This document shows, piece after piece, positions 47,746 through 58,628 of a stretch of 64,000 nucleotides of DNA. A model generated the notes under the pieces. It did no database searches. It was not told where the DNA came from and saw only the letters and a program-made list of their open reading frames with translations. Within the stretch, counting starts at the first letter, position 1, and each line of letters opens with the position of its first letter. Both the position numbers and the translations under genes were made by a program. This DNA comes from Leucaena leucocephala (taxonomy: Eukaryota > Streptophyta > Magnoliopsida > Fabales > Fabaceae): NCBI GenBank assembly GCA_037074615.1, contig CM073519.1, forward strand, positions 28,789,001 through 28,853,000, given 5' to 3'.

Positions 47746-50131
47746 TTACAGGCTTCAACCCTGGTACTTTATTATCTTAGACCCATCTTATACTATCTCT
47801 TTTGGGTCTATCTGGCCTTCTAATCTCTTTATCCTTATCTGGAGGATTTACTTGTCTCCTATTTTCTGTAATCTTATCATATGGATCTTTTCTTATATCT
47901 TACATAATATTCCCATAGATCCTTGGGACTCAGCATTAATAGCTTTAACTTTGATAACTAAGTTCCTATTACGTGTAAGAAGATTATGAGTTCAGTCCCT
48001 GATAATAATAAAGCTATCTGAAACTAACATCATGGGTACTCTCTCTGTTATGAGTTAATCAACTTGTGAAGCTTCTATACTTTAACTTTTCCTTGGTATT
48101 TGTCCTTCCAAAGAAATACTGTACTTATGGCTCATTACTTTCTTGCTCTAGGCTTGGTCTACTGCGACCTTCGGGATCTACTGTGATCAACCGTAAGCCT
48201 TTCAGGATCTACTTTGACCCTGTGAACCATACTAGGATCTAACTGCAATCCTCCAGAATCTACTGGATTCCGTTGTACTGTAGTCTCATCTTTGGAAGAC
48301 CTAAACCAACAGACAAAGTTACAAAGTTAGTCACTTCCACATAGTTGTTAACTCCACAAATAATTCCCCAAAAATGGTCACAGAAGCCAATATTATCTAT
48401 CAAGACTTCACTCATTTCCTCTATCACTCAGGAACTTCTCATATCATTCTCATACTTTATAACTTATTAGATCCATCACTGCAAAGAGCTACATAGGCTC
48501 TACCATGCACATATCTATCATCATCTATTTATTCATCTCATCAGAGGGACCTTACTCTATCTGAGTTATACTGTCCCATATCTTGCCTTTATTTCAAAAG
48601 CAATCTTACTCTATTGCAAGATCAATCTAGCTCTATTACAAAAATATTAACTTACATTACTTAGAATTTACTCCTTCTTTGAGCCATATCATTCATACAT
48701 CTTACCCCTATTGAAGGGATATATCATGAGTATCATAATCATTTATCATAGCATACTTAACAAGCATATTATACAAGGAGATGCAATCCTTTAAGCAATC
48801 TCTAACATGTGTGTCCTCATATGACAATTGCAAGGAGATATAACTTCTCATCATAACTTATAACAACATAAGCAATATCATTATTACATACATCTGCTCA
48901 ATCATCCCTTATCACCTTAATCACTAGGTCCTAATTATTTATTCAGGTACCTGAGTTATTTACTTATTTCACTTAGGTTGCCACATCACCCTCTTACTAG
49001 GGTATAGACTCAACCCTTCTTTACTCTTTCTTACATAGGAATAGGGGAGTCACTTTATCTTTGAATATGTGGCTACCTTATTAGGCCATATTCATTCTAT
49101 CATAACATTTCTCATCACCTGTAAGACTTCTATGTCTCTAAACTGAAGGACTTCTGTGTCCTTGGCCTCACTGTAATTTATATGTAATCCATAACTAAGT
49201 CAGCTGTCTTCTTTCAGCTAACTAAGGAAAGGTCGGGCTCACATCTCTATGCTATTCAAACTTTTTAAGTTTTCCTTTATTCTCCTGGATTACTAAAAGG
49301 CAAGAGAAAGTAACTCTTATTAAGCCTCAAGGTTCATATAAATGAACTCGATTTAGTATCCATCAAAAGGGTTCTCTTTCCTTAGCTCTAACCCTTAGTC
49401 TCACGCTCACCTCTTTCTAATTGAGAGGAATGCTTCCTTTGAACTTCTTTGAGAAAAACTTCTCAAGTGAGCGAATCACTCTCCATCTCGTATGGAGTAA
49501 ATTCTTTATCCCTTAATTCTTTTAACTCTTTCTGGCCATCAGTCTTAGTCTACTCTGGACTAGACTATGATTCTTTTCTAGTCTGCCTCTAGATCCTGAC
49601 CAATTCAGGTCACTTGGACCTCATTTATCACTTAACATTATTATTTCTGTTCTCTAGGTGCTCTACCCTAGATGTGCTAGGTTACTGTCTCTTCATGATG
49701 GAATCACTCTGTATTAGGAACATTAACTTTCTATCTATTATCCATCACAACTTTAACCTTAGGCCATGTATTAGATTATTCTTAGGCAAGTCTCATTCTA
49801 ACTTCTCATTATTCTTTTCCATAAAGACTAGCTGCACAAAGTCTTTTGTACTGTAGATCAACTCCTGATGATCATACGGGGAATCTACTATTGAACCTCT
49901 TCTTAAACTGATCTTCTGTATCTTAGTGCATCGTACTATTTAACTTGCCTATACTCTGTACTAACCTCTAACTGATAGACTTCAGTGAGGTTGGCATCTT
50001 TAGTCTCATGACACTTGACTTACTATCATCTCATACCAATCCTCTAAAGTATATTAGGTTAATGCCTACTACTGAATGTCTATTTATCATTCCTACTACG
50101 ATATTGAGGAACTGCAGATAACTAACTGTTC

Positions 50132-50794
50132 TTAATCGCTACTTTTGTCCATCCCTTGACCTGGACTGAATAAGTCATTCTCCATAGCTTTCTTCAGACT
50201 AATATGGTCAACACTAACTGTCTTTAACAAAGAAGGCTGGAGTTGACTAGAACTAGGAACATCAAACTGATCTTTCTTTATAAAGTCACATATTCCTGGA
50301 CTTTGGAAATGGATAGGGACTATCATAAACTCTGACTGGATATCTGAATTAGTGGGCTATTGTATCTTAATTATCTTAAATCAATCCTCAAACTTTGGTA
50401 GAGGAGGAATAATATATGGTCTACCCATAATTCAGTACCAGTACTCAGCTTCCTCAGCCGTAATCTATCATCTCGTAAGAGGGATAAAGCTTATATCAGG
50501 GTTAGAGGGCATTCCAACAAACTTTTACTGTATAGAGTCACTAGACTCAACATCAACTGGTGCATATTAGGCTTCAGGCTTAATCTCTACATGACATCCA
50601 GACTGCAGGCTTGAGTCTACAGAAATGTCTATGGGACATTCCACTATAGATTTTCCTTGTTGATCCCCTAAACTCTCATCTGGACTCTCTTCATTGTCTA
50701 AGGGATGTGGATATATATCATCTTCATATATCACTATTGGTCTGGAGTCTCCCTTCTTAAATGAAGCCTCTGACTTAACCTTATGGAATCTCAT
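50132..50794 (-). pseudogene. Short Gag-like ORF of inner LARD-like element
   Basis: On the minus strand, one frame from ATG 50794 to a stop at 50132, with stops in between (first at 50567). The start, MRFHKVKSEASFKKGD, resembles the Gag start of the young chromovirus (MARHRFGSETTVN) in spacing and residues. An acidic stretch follows (DNEESPDESLGD), then a middle part, then SLLKTVSVDHISLKKAMEND and GQGMDKSSD at the end. There is no capsid domain and no zinc knuckle. Total length about 220 codons. The function is unknown; it may be a truncated Gag or packaging-related ORF. Confidence 0.55.
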
Positions 50795-50953
50795 ATATAT
50801 TCCTGCAACATTTGCTTAATTAAGCAATGTTAACTATCCCACAACATACCCTAACTTAACCAAATACTTACTACTTAGGGTTAGGGTCTGGAAATAACCT
50901 CATATCAGTTCATAAATAATCTATTCAGAGCATTTCTTAAGCCAGAATCCTAT

Positions 50954-50965
50954 GCTTTGATACCA
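50954..50965 (-). other. PBS of inner LARD-like element
   Basis: The minus strand reads TGGTATCAAAGC, a one-base variant of the initiator-Met tRNA complement, 3 bp from LTR3. Confidence 0.85.
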
Positions 50966-50968
50966 AAA

Positions 50969-53840
50969 TGTAACATCCTTACTTTTATACGTCTTAGGGA
51001 CCATTCAGTAGCATTTGGAACCACTTACAAGACCTTGGAAGTCCATTAGCCAAATTTGGAATTTTACTCTTTCTCGGGTTAGTGTTCATATGGTATTCCA
51101 GATTATGCAATTAACTTCGAAAAATCATAATTAATTCTAGCAAACTTGAAATGAAGTGGTTCAAAAAGCTACATGAAGATAACGTCTTAAAATTTAAGGA
51201 AAAAATAATTTCCAGACCAAATGATTCGTCAATTGATAAAGTTTATTCGTTGAAATTTACTGTTTATTTGGTCAAAAACTCTGGAAACAGATTCTGGTCC
51301 CTTACTTTGGAAATTCATTTCTCTTGATATACACATCCAAATGAAACGTTCCACCTATGCATTTAAAGCTCTGGATGTGTGCTACATGCTCATAAAATTT
51401 TGTGAACTAATTCCTTCATTTGCTAGGTCAAACTGAAGCCACAACAAAACTGCTTTAGGACCTACGTTTTTACCATTTCAGTTTCTTTTCTTTCATTTCC
51501 AATAATTGTTTCAGCATGCTCAAGCCATCAAATAAGCTTCTTAACATTCATATACATCATGTACATATGCCATAAGTATTACAATAGTTTCATCACATAA
51601 ATGGACACCTTACATGGCATTTACATACATAGACAATTTATAGTATATGCTAAAATCTCAATACTTCACTCCCTTTCTTCCATTCTTTAGCTCTTCTCCA
51701 TGCATACCTTTTCTTCATGCTTGACCTAAATTGGTTGGTTATGGGAGAGTGAGATTCTAGGGAATCTCAGTAGCAAACATTACCACTTAAATATGCAAGA
51801 TGGATGCTAATGCATGATATGTAATTTCATTAACTTTCTTTGATTAGTGACATGCCATCATGCTATATACTTTTACATAAAGTGCATGGCCATGGAAACA
51901 TGTTATTCACAATACATTCAACATCATTTATCATGTCACAACATCATTCAAATAACATATACATGTCAACACATAAGCATACCATATCAAGCACATAAAG
52001 AGGTAAGTTCACTACCTTGCACTTAAGCTTTTCTCTTGACCTTTAGCCCTTGCTCCCTAGCTTTCCAACCATGAAGCATTTATGTCCATCACTTACCAAC
52101 ATCTTCTTGGATGTTTCATGGTCCTAAACATATTCATATTCATCACATAACTCATTAGGACTCATGAACTCCAACCATGTTCAAGACTAACTTTGTTACA
52201 CTCTTTATTGTCATAACTTTCTCTAATTTTCGCTAATCCACTTGGCTCTTGAACCAATTGATGTCTTGACTTTACCCTACACAATTTCATCTTTTGAATC
52301 CATTTATGAGCTTAGAATCATGAAATTCCAGCTCCATCATGGCCTGCTGTATAGAACTGAACATAAGCATACAATTCTTTTAAAAATTCTCATTTTGATT
52401 CTAATGCTTCCCATACTTGTTTCTCCACTTTACCCCACACAACTTTTCATTTTAAAACCATTGGAACCATCAAAATCATGAAATTCCAATCACTGTTCAT
52501 GCGAGTGAACAGTACTGTAAGGAATTTCAAAGACTACAACCTTGAGATTTTAGTGTTTCCAAGGTTCAAAACCTTTCCAATCCCACACAAAAACATCATA
52601 CAAACTCAATGGAAGCATTAGATCATTGAAATTCAATTTCCTTCCCTCATGAACAGTGCATACCGAACAGGGCACACCATGGCAAAGTCAAGAATATCAA
52701 TTTGATTCAACAACCAACCACTTAACCAACCAACCAGACTGTTTTCTGTTCTGAATTTTTCTATAATATACCAGGATATGTATTATGTCCTGGAAATTAA
52801 TGTCTAGGCTTCCCACACCATTGACATACTTGTACTGACCACAACTTAATTACAGATCCCTTGGAAAATGACCGAAATACCCTTGGTGTCCTTTCTTGCA
52901 CTATATTGACCCTAAGGGCATAATTGTCATTTCACCCTTCTTTGTACTGCCTCAGGGCATATATTGGCTCAAATAATCATATTTATACCATGTGTCATGT
53001 TTTTAGCCTATCCCAGATGACCAAAATGCCCTTCATCCATCTCTGGTACAATATGGGCATCCAGGGGCATTTTCATAATTTCGCACTTTTTCTGGCACTG
53101 GCCCCTTCTACTGATAGACTGGTGCCCTAGGTTTTGGGCCTTCCTTGGCGTCATTATGGGCCTATATATGAGGTCATCTGATCCCATTCTATCCAGGCTT
53201 ACATACCGATAAGTTCCATTATCGGATCACGGGTGTTAACAAACTCCCGTCAAAATTCACTGATATGTGAATAACTTTTTATACAGAACTTCTTCTGGAG
53301 TTCTGTCAGATCCAGGACATCTGACACTGTAGGGCACACTTTCCTGTAATTTGCCCACTTATATCTGAAGTCCATGAAATCTGAAAAAATTTCAGATAAA
53401 TTTTAGACTATCAGATAATTTTCTGCTGTCTGGAGCCCTAATAAAATTTTCTGTATCATGCCAGATTAACCAGCATGACTTCCTCTATTTACTAATGAAA
53501 TGTGGGACTGAAATACTTACAGGCATTTCTAAGCCTTTTCTGGCTAAACTTTTCCATAATTACATTTATGTCCCTAACTTTTTGCTTAATTACATTTATA
53601 TCCCTAACTTTTTGCATATTTACATTTAGGTCCCTAAACTTTTAGAAATTACCACTTTGGCCCAACATTTATTTCTACTTTAACTTTTGGCCTTTAACCT
53701 TTTTCAATTTGCGTTTAGGTCCTTCTCTTTCTTTAAGACTTATCTAACCTTTATTATTTCGTCTAATCTTTGTCATAATCCTTTCTAAACCTCTTTCCAC
53801 TATCAGTACTATACAGATAGGGAAAAAGTAGGATATGACA
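50969..53840 (-). repeat. LTR3 (5' LTR of inner element) lacking its promoter
   Basis: 2872 bp. Near-identical to LTR2 but with a 512-bp deletion at about 52726 (equivalent to about 44940-45460 in LTR2). The missing part spans the TATA box, the GTGTCC boxes and the AGGTAAG motif. As the 5' LTR it should drive transcription, so this copy is probably silent. Conserved hairpin 51750-51769; three 30-bp units 53558-53647. Confidence 0.9.
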
Positions 53841-53845
53841 TTGAC

Positions 53846-54401
53846 TAGGACCAGGAACATCACACTGGTCTTTCTCTATAAAGCCACATATTCCTGGACT
53901 TTGGGAATGGACAAGAATGGTCATAAGCTCTGACTGGATGTCTGAATTAGGGGACTGTGATCTATTACTTGTAGTAACTTTGTCCTCAAACACTAGTGGA
54001 GGAGGAATAATATCTAGTCTACCCATAATCCAGTACCAGTACTCAGCTTCCTCAGCCATAATTTGTCCTCTCATCAGAGGAATATAGCTTACATCAGGGT
54101 TAGAGGGCACTCCAATGTACTCATACTGTGTAGAGTTACTTGACCCAACATCAACTGGTGCATATTAGGCTTCAGGCTATATCTCTACAAGACCTCCAGA
54201 TTGTAGGTTTGAGTCTACACAGACATCTATGGAACATTCTACTGTAGACTTCCCTGACTGATCCCCTATACTCTCATTTGAACTTTCTTCATTGTGTAAG
54301 GGATGATTAGAGTTTGGATGTACACCATGTCCATACATCACTACTGGCCTGGGGTCTCCCTTATTAACTGAAGCCTCTGACTTAACTTTATGGAATATCA
54401 T
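53846..54401 (-). pseudogene. Short Gag-like ORF of outer LARD-like element (split)
   Basis: The minus-strand frame starts at about 54401 (MIFHKVKSEASVNKGD) and is open to a stop at 54177. It continues in the same frame through SNPDVSYIPLMRGQ, AEEAEYWYWIMGRLD and SQSPGICGFIEKDQ to the inner-element insertion. The remainder lies at about 43100-43175. The same protein plan as 50132-50794, with fewer stops in the middle, supports a once-real ORF of about 220 codons. Confidence 0.55.
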
Positions 54402-54559
54402 ATCTATTTCTGCAGTCTTTGCTTAATTAAGCAATGCTAACTATCCCATAATATACCATAACTTAACCAAATACTTACTATTTAGAGTTAGGGTATGGGA
54501 ATAATCTCATATTAGTCTATAATAATCTATTCAGAGCATTTCTTAAGCCAGAATCCTAT

Positions 54560-54571
54560 GCTCTGATACCA
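54560..54571 (-). other. PBS of outer LARD-like element
   Basis: The minus strand reads TGGTATCAGAGC, an exact 12-nt complement of initiator-Met tRNA, identical to the PBS of the young autonomous element. Confidence 0.9.
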
Positions 54572-56701
54572 TAATGTAACATCCTTACTTTTATACATCA
54601 TAGGGACCATTCAGTAGCATTTAGAACCACTTACAAGACTTTGGAAGTCCATTAGCCAAATCTAGGATTTTACTCTTTCTCAGGTTATTGTTCATATGAT
54701 ATTAAAGATTACGCAATGAACTTTGAAAAATCATAATTAATTCTAGAAAACTCGAAATGAAGTGGTTCAAAAAGATACATGAAGATAACATCTTGAAATT
54801 TAAGGGAAAAATAATTTCTAGACCAAATGATTAGGCAATTGATACAGTTTATTCGTTGAAGTTTACTGTTCACCTGGTCAAAAACTCTCCTTATTTTGGA
54901 AATTTATTTCTCTTGATATACACATCCAAATGAAACGTTCTACCTATGCACTTAAAGCTATGTATGTGTACTACATGATCATAAAATTTCTTGAAATAAT
55001 TTCTTCATTTGCTAGGTCAGACTGAAGCCACAACAAAACTGCTTTAGGACCTAGTTTTTTACCATTTCAGTTTCGTTTCTTTCACTTTCCATAATTGTTC
55101 CAGCATACATAAATCAACTCTTTTGCTTTTTCTTAATTTATATACATCATGGGGTTATACAATAATTTTTTCATACAATCTCATCACATAAATAGATACT
55201 TTACATGGCTTTGACATACAAGGAAAGTGCATAGCATATGCTAACATCTTAAATACTTCACTTTTCTTCTTCCATGCTTTAACTCTTCTCCATGCATACA
55301 TTATCCATCATGCTTGACCTAAATTGGTTGGTTATGGGAGAGTGAGATTCTAGGGAATCTCAATAGCAAACATTACCACTTAAATATGCAAGATGGATGC
55401 GAGTGCATGATATGTAATTTCATTAACTTTCTTTGATTAGTGACATGCCATCATGCTATATACTTTTACATAAAGTGCATGACAATGGAAGCATATTATT
55501 CACAATACATTCAACATCATTTATCATGTCACAACATCATTCAAATAACATATACACGTCAACACATAAGCATACCACATTAAGTACATAAAGAGGTAAG
55601 TTCACTACCTTGCACTTAAGCTTTTCTCTTGACCTTTAGCCCTTGCTCCCTAGCTTACCAACCATGAAGCCTTTATGTCAATCACTTCCCAACATGTTCT
55701 TGGATGTTTCATGGTCCTAAACACATTCATATTCATCACATAACTTATTAGGACTCATGAATTCCAACCATATTCAAGACTAACTTTCTTACACTCTTTA
55801 TTGTCATAACTTTCTCTAATTTTCAGTATTCCAGTTGGCTCTTGAACCAATTGATGTCTTGACTTTACCCTACACAATTTCATATTTTGAATCCATTTAT
55901 GAGCTTAGAATTATGAAATTCTAGCTCCTTCATGGCCTACTGTACAGACCTGAACATAAGCATACAATTCTTTCAAAAATTCTCATTTTGATTCTAATGC
56001 TTGCCATACTTGTTTCTCCATTTTACCCCACACAACTTTTCATTTTAAAACCATTGGAACCATAAAAATTATGAAATTCCAACTACTGTTCATGCGAGTG
56101 AACAGTACCGTAAGGAATCTCAAAGCCTAGAACCTTGAGATTTTAATGTTTCCAAGGTTCAAAACCTTTCCAATCTTACACAAAATCATCATACAAACTC
56201 AATGGGAGCATTAAATCATTGAAATTCAATTTTCTTCCCTCATGAACAGTGCAAACAGAATAGGGCACACCATGGCAAAGTCAAGAATATCAATTTGATT
56301 CAACAACCAACCACTTAACTAGCTTGTTTAAGCTTCAATCATATGGTTCTAACTTTAATTTCTTATTTCCCCTTGTTGGAAATCGTGCCCTAGGGGCCAA
56401 TCATTGTCTTATGAACATTATTGATTTATGAATTTATTAATTGAGTTATCATATTATTTGCATGTTTACTATGATGACCATCCTTGGATAATTCATGATA
56501 TTATCCTAAATGTCCCTGGTCGATCATCTATGTGGGAGCACAGATGAAATAAGACCAGTATGACTTTGAAGATGTATAGAGATATAAATCAAAGTCATAA
56601 GCACATGTAAGAGTACAGGGTGTTGGACCGACCCGCTATGAGAGAACTGCATGGGTAACGTCATAAGCTTCTCTCATATACAAACCATGTCAATATGCCC
56701 T

Positions 56702-56775
56702 TTGACCTGAGATCATCATGGATTCCTACATGACAAAACGCTCAGCTTTGACCTAGTCAAAAGTCACTTTTGACC
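56702..56775 (+). promoter_or_regulatory. W-box cluster of copia LTR
   Basis: TTGACC at 56702, 56748 and 56770, and the reverse form AGTCAA at 56755. The last two form the near-palindrome GTCAAAAGTCACTTTTGAC (56756-56774). TTGAC(C/T) is the binding core of plant WRKY factors. TATAAAAG lies about 290 bp downstream. The same cluster is in all four copies of this LTR (13218, 33927, 61825). Confidence 0.65.
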
Positions 56776-57059
56776 GAGTGATCATAAAGACTATGTTTGG
56801 GCTTAGTGGTTTTTCATGCGGAGGAATGTGAATGGTCAAGATGGAATTTGTCCCTCACATTCGTGGAGAGATATTACTGGGCCCCTCGATGAGTGAGTCT
56901 GAGAAATGTATGGCCATACTGTAATGGAAAGGTAGTTCCATTTCTATAGTCAGACTACTCAGGGATCGAGAAAGTAACGGTCGGGAATAGGAGGATGACA
57001 TTATCCATGCCTCATCCATGACCAAAATATCGCGTGACAGAAGGGACATGATATGGTTG

Positions 57060-57067
57060 TATAAAAG
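57060..57067 (+). promoter_or_regulatory. TATA box of copia solo LTR
   Basis: TATAAAAG in the context ggttgtataaaaggttaca, kept in the other copies at 12925-12932 (minus) and 62113-62120. Confidence 0.65.
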
Positions 57068-57345
57068 GTTACATCGTTTATCGATCCTCATATGATTTGG
57101 GTAGTTGTTATGTCTTGCTAGAGACCGCTTGCGACTTGTGGGCTAGTATAGCAAATGGCCCACTGCCAACTTCATATGGGCCTACAGGGTCGCACACAAA
57201 ATAGCCCAACACGAGCTATGATGTCCAGATTCATTGAATCTAAGACATGTCCAGATTCAATGAAAGATCCAGGTGAATGTATATATATATTTATTTATAT
57301 TTATATTCGTATATATATAAATTCGTATATATATATATATTATAT

Positions 57346-57709
57346 ATATGAGATATATGAGATTTAATTTATAAGGATAAATTAAATCCCTATCATGTTT
57401 GAATTCGAAATTCAAATTGATAGGATATCTCATATAAGAGATATTTATAAGATTTAATTTATAAGGATAAATTAAATCTCTATCACGTTTGAAATTCGAA
57501 ATTCAAATTGATAGGATATCTCATATAAGAGATATTTATAAGATTTAATTTATAAGGATAAATTAAATCTCTATCACGTTTGAAATTCGAAATTCAAATT
57601 GATAGGATATCTCATATAAGAGATATTTATAAGATTTAATTTATAAGGATAAATTAAATCTCTATCACGTTTGAAATTCGAAATTTAAATTGATAGGATA
57701 TCTCAAATT
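57346..57709 (+). repeat. Four tandem copies of the 91-bp hairpin-rich unit
   Basis: Period 91 bp, with boundaries at about 57437, 57528 and 57619. Each unit holds the 12-bp stem GATTTAATTTAT/ATAAATTAAATC with loop AAGG. It is preceded by a (ta)n stretch (57279-57355). Confidence 0.9.
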
Positions 57710-58124
57710 TGATTTATGGGAATAAATCAAATATAACTCAGTCTCATCTTTATTTAAAGTTAAATAAATAAGTAATTAAATCTGTGGGACGGATTTAATA
57801 TTATTTTATTTAATTAGTTTCTTATAAAATTATACAATATATGATATTGTATCAATTCGGAATTAATATAAGATTAACTCCAAAATCCAATTAGGTCAGG
57901 TGGAAAAACGCATAGCATCCTCTATATCTGATTGGAGGAGCTACGTTTGAAAATAACATAGAACACAAAAGGCCGAACGGAATCTGCAAAAGGTTTGCAG
58001 ACAAGAAACTGCCGAAATAGAGACGGAGACTTGTGAAAGCCTTGGAGGGACAGGAGACGCTAGCACGTCGTTCGTGGTTGGAACGCTGTTCGTGTGGATA
58101 CCAGTAGAGGAAGCCGACCTGAGG

Positions 58125-58268
58125 CGTCGACTTCTTGTGATCGGAAAGAGACCACCGTCCGCGGAGAGAATCTGTGAAGGTCGCTGAGGAACACTCCGTC
58201 GATTTCTTGCGATCAGAAAGAGATCACCACCCACGTAGAGAAGCTGTGAAATTCGCTGAGCAACACTA
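58125..58268 (+). repeat. 72-bp tandem duplication in copia solo LTR
   Basis: 58125-58196 and 58197-58268 both start cgtcga(c/t)ttcttg and end caacact/gaacact-like. The other LTR copies have one unit. The two units have diverged at many sites, several at CpG. Confidence 0.8.
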
Positions 58269-58620
58269 AGGGTAAGGATTCTTTCCACTTGACTTAAACA
58301 CATACGGCAGATCCTGGCAAGGAATGGAAAATTTTTAAAGTTTATTTCCGCTGCGTGTCTTCCAATTCCTAACACCCCTTTCCTTTAAGGTCTTTGGGCA
58401 GCACCACCCCTTAGATAAAACTCAACTTTTTTCCCATCAAAACCCTAAGTTCAATCTCCCAAATCAAAGAAAAATAAGCTAGGAGAGATTGTTTACCTTT
58501 AATCTCTAGCTAGCTTGAACTTTGGAACGTTGAATCTTCTTTGTCTTGGCTTGAATTTTCATTTGGCAAGAGTTTCCCCAAGGGTCCATGAGCTTACTGT
58601 TTTTCTACAGAATGGAGGGG

Positions 58621-58628
58621 TATTTATA
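58621..58628 (-). promoter_or_regulatory. TATA box of LTR4
   Basis: TATAAATAcccctcc on the minus strand. The copia solo LTR sits about 250 bp downstream in sense. Confidence 0.6.

Larger units (their letters stand above)
46560..50968 (-). mobile_element. Internal region B of inner LARD-like element
   Basis: 4409 bp running from a PPT (taagggcggtagaaa on the minus strand, one C inside the tract) to the PBS. It holds the AGCTCT hairpin array (47160-47275), 5S-like segment (47655-47745), 'ggatctactg' repeats (about 48165-48275), CT-rich non-coding DNA, and near the PBS a short Gag-like ORF (50132-50794). No RT, RNase H, integrase or protease motif was seen on either strand. Confidence 0.88.
43176..53840 (-). 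mobile_element. Inner LARD-like element nested in the outer one
   Basis: LTR2 is 43176-46559, the internal region 46560-50968, LTR3 50969-53840. The duplication ttgac flanks it (43171-43175 and 53841-53845). PBS 50954-50965 and PPT 46560-46574 give minus orientation. LTR2 and LTR3 differ by about 5 transitions in the first 240 bp, plus a 512-bp deletion in LTR3. It is the same family and orientation as its host element, and removing it joins regions A and C without loss. Confidence 0.93.
53841..54574 (-). mobile_element. Internal region C of outer LARD-like element (PBS side)
   Basis: 734 bp homologous to 50242-50968 of the inner copy. It holds most of the short Gag-like ORF and the PBS. It is contiguous with region A once the inner element and one ttgac are removed. 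Confidence 0.88.
56374..58374 (+). mobile_element. Copia solo LTR, plus orientation
   Basis: tgttggaaatcg to attcctaaca, 2001 bp, flanked by cccct (56369-56373 and 58375-58379). It has the W-box palindrome (56756-56774), TATAAAAG (57060-57067), four 91-bp repeat units (about 57346-57709) and a 72-bp tandem duplication near its end (58125-58268). No internal region is present. Confidence 0.93.

Noticed and set aside
57941..58375. 144-codon minus-strand frame in the copia LTR
   Set aside because: It lies antisense in the GC-richer LTR end, spans the 72-bp duplication and is not kept in the other LTR copies; chance frame.
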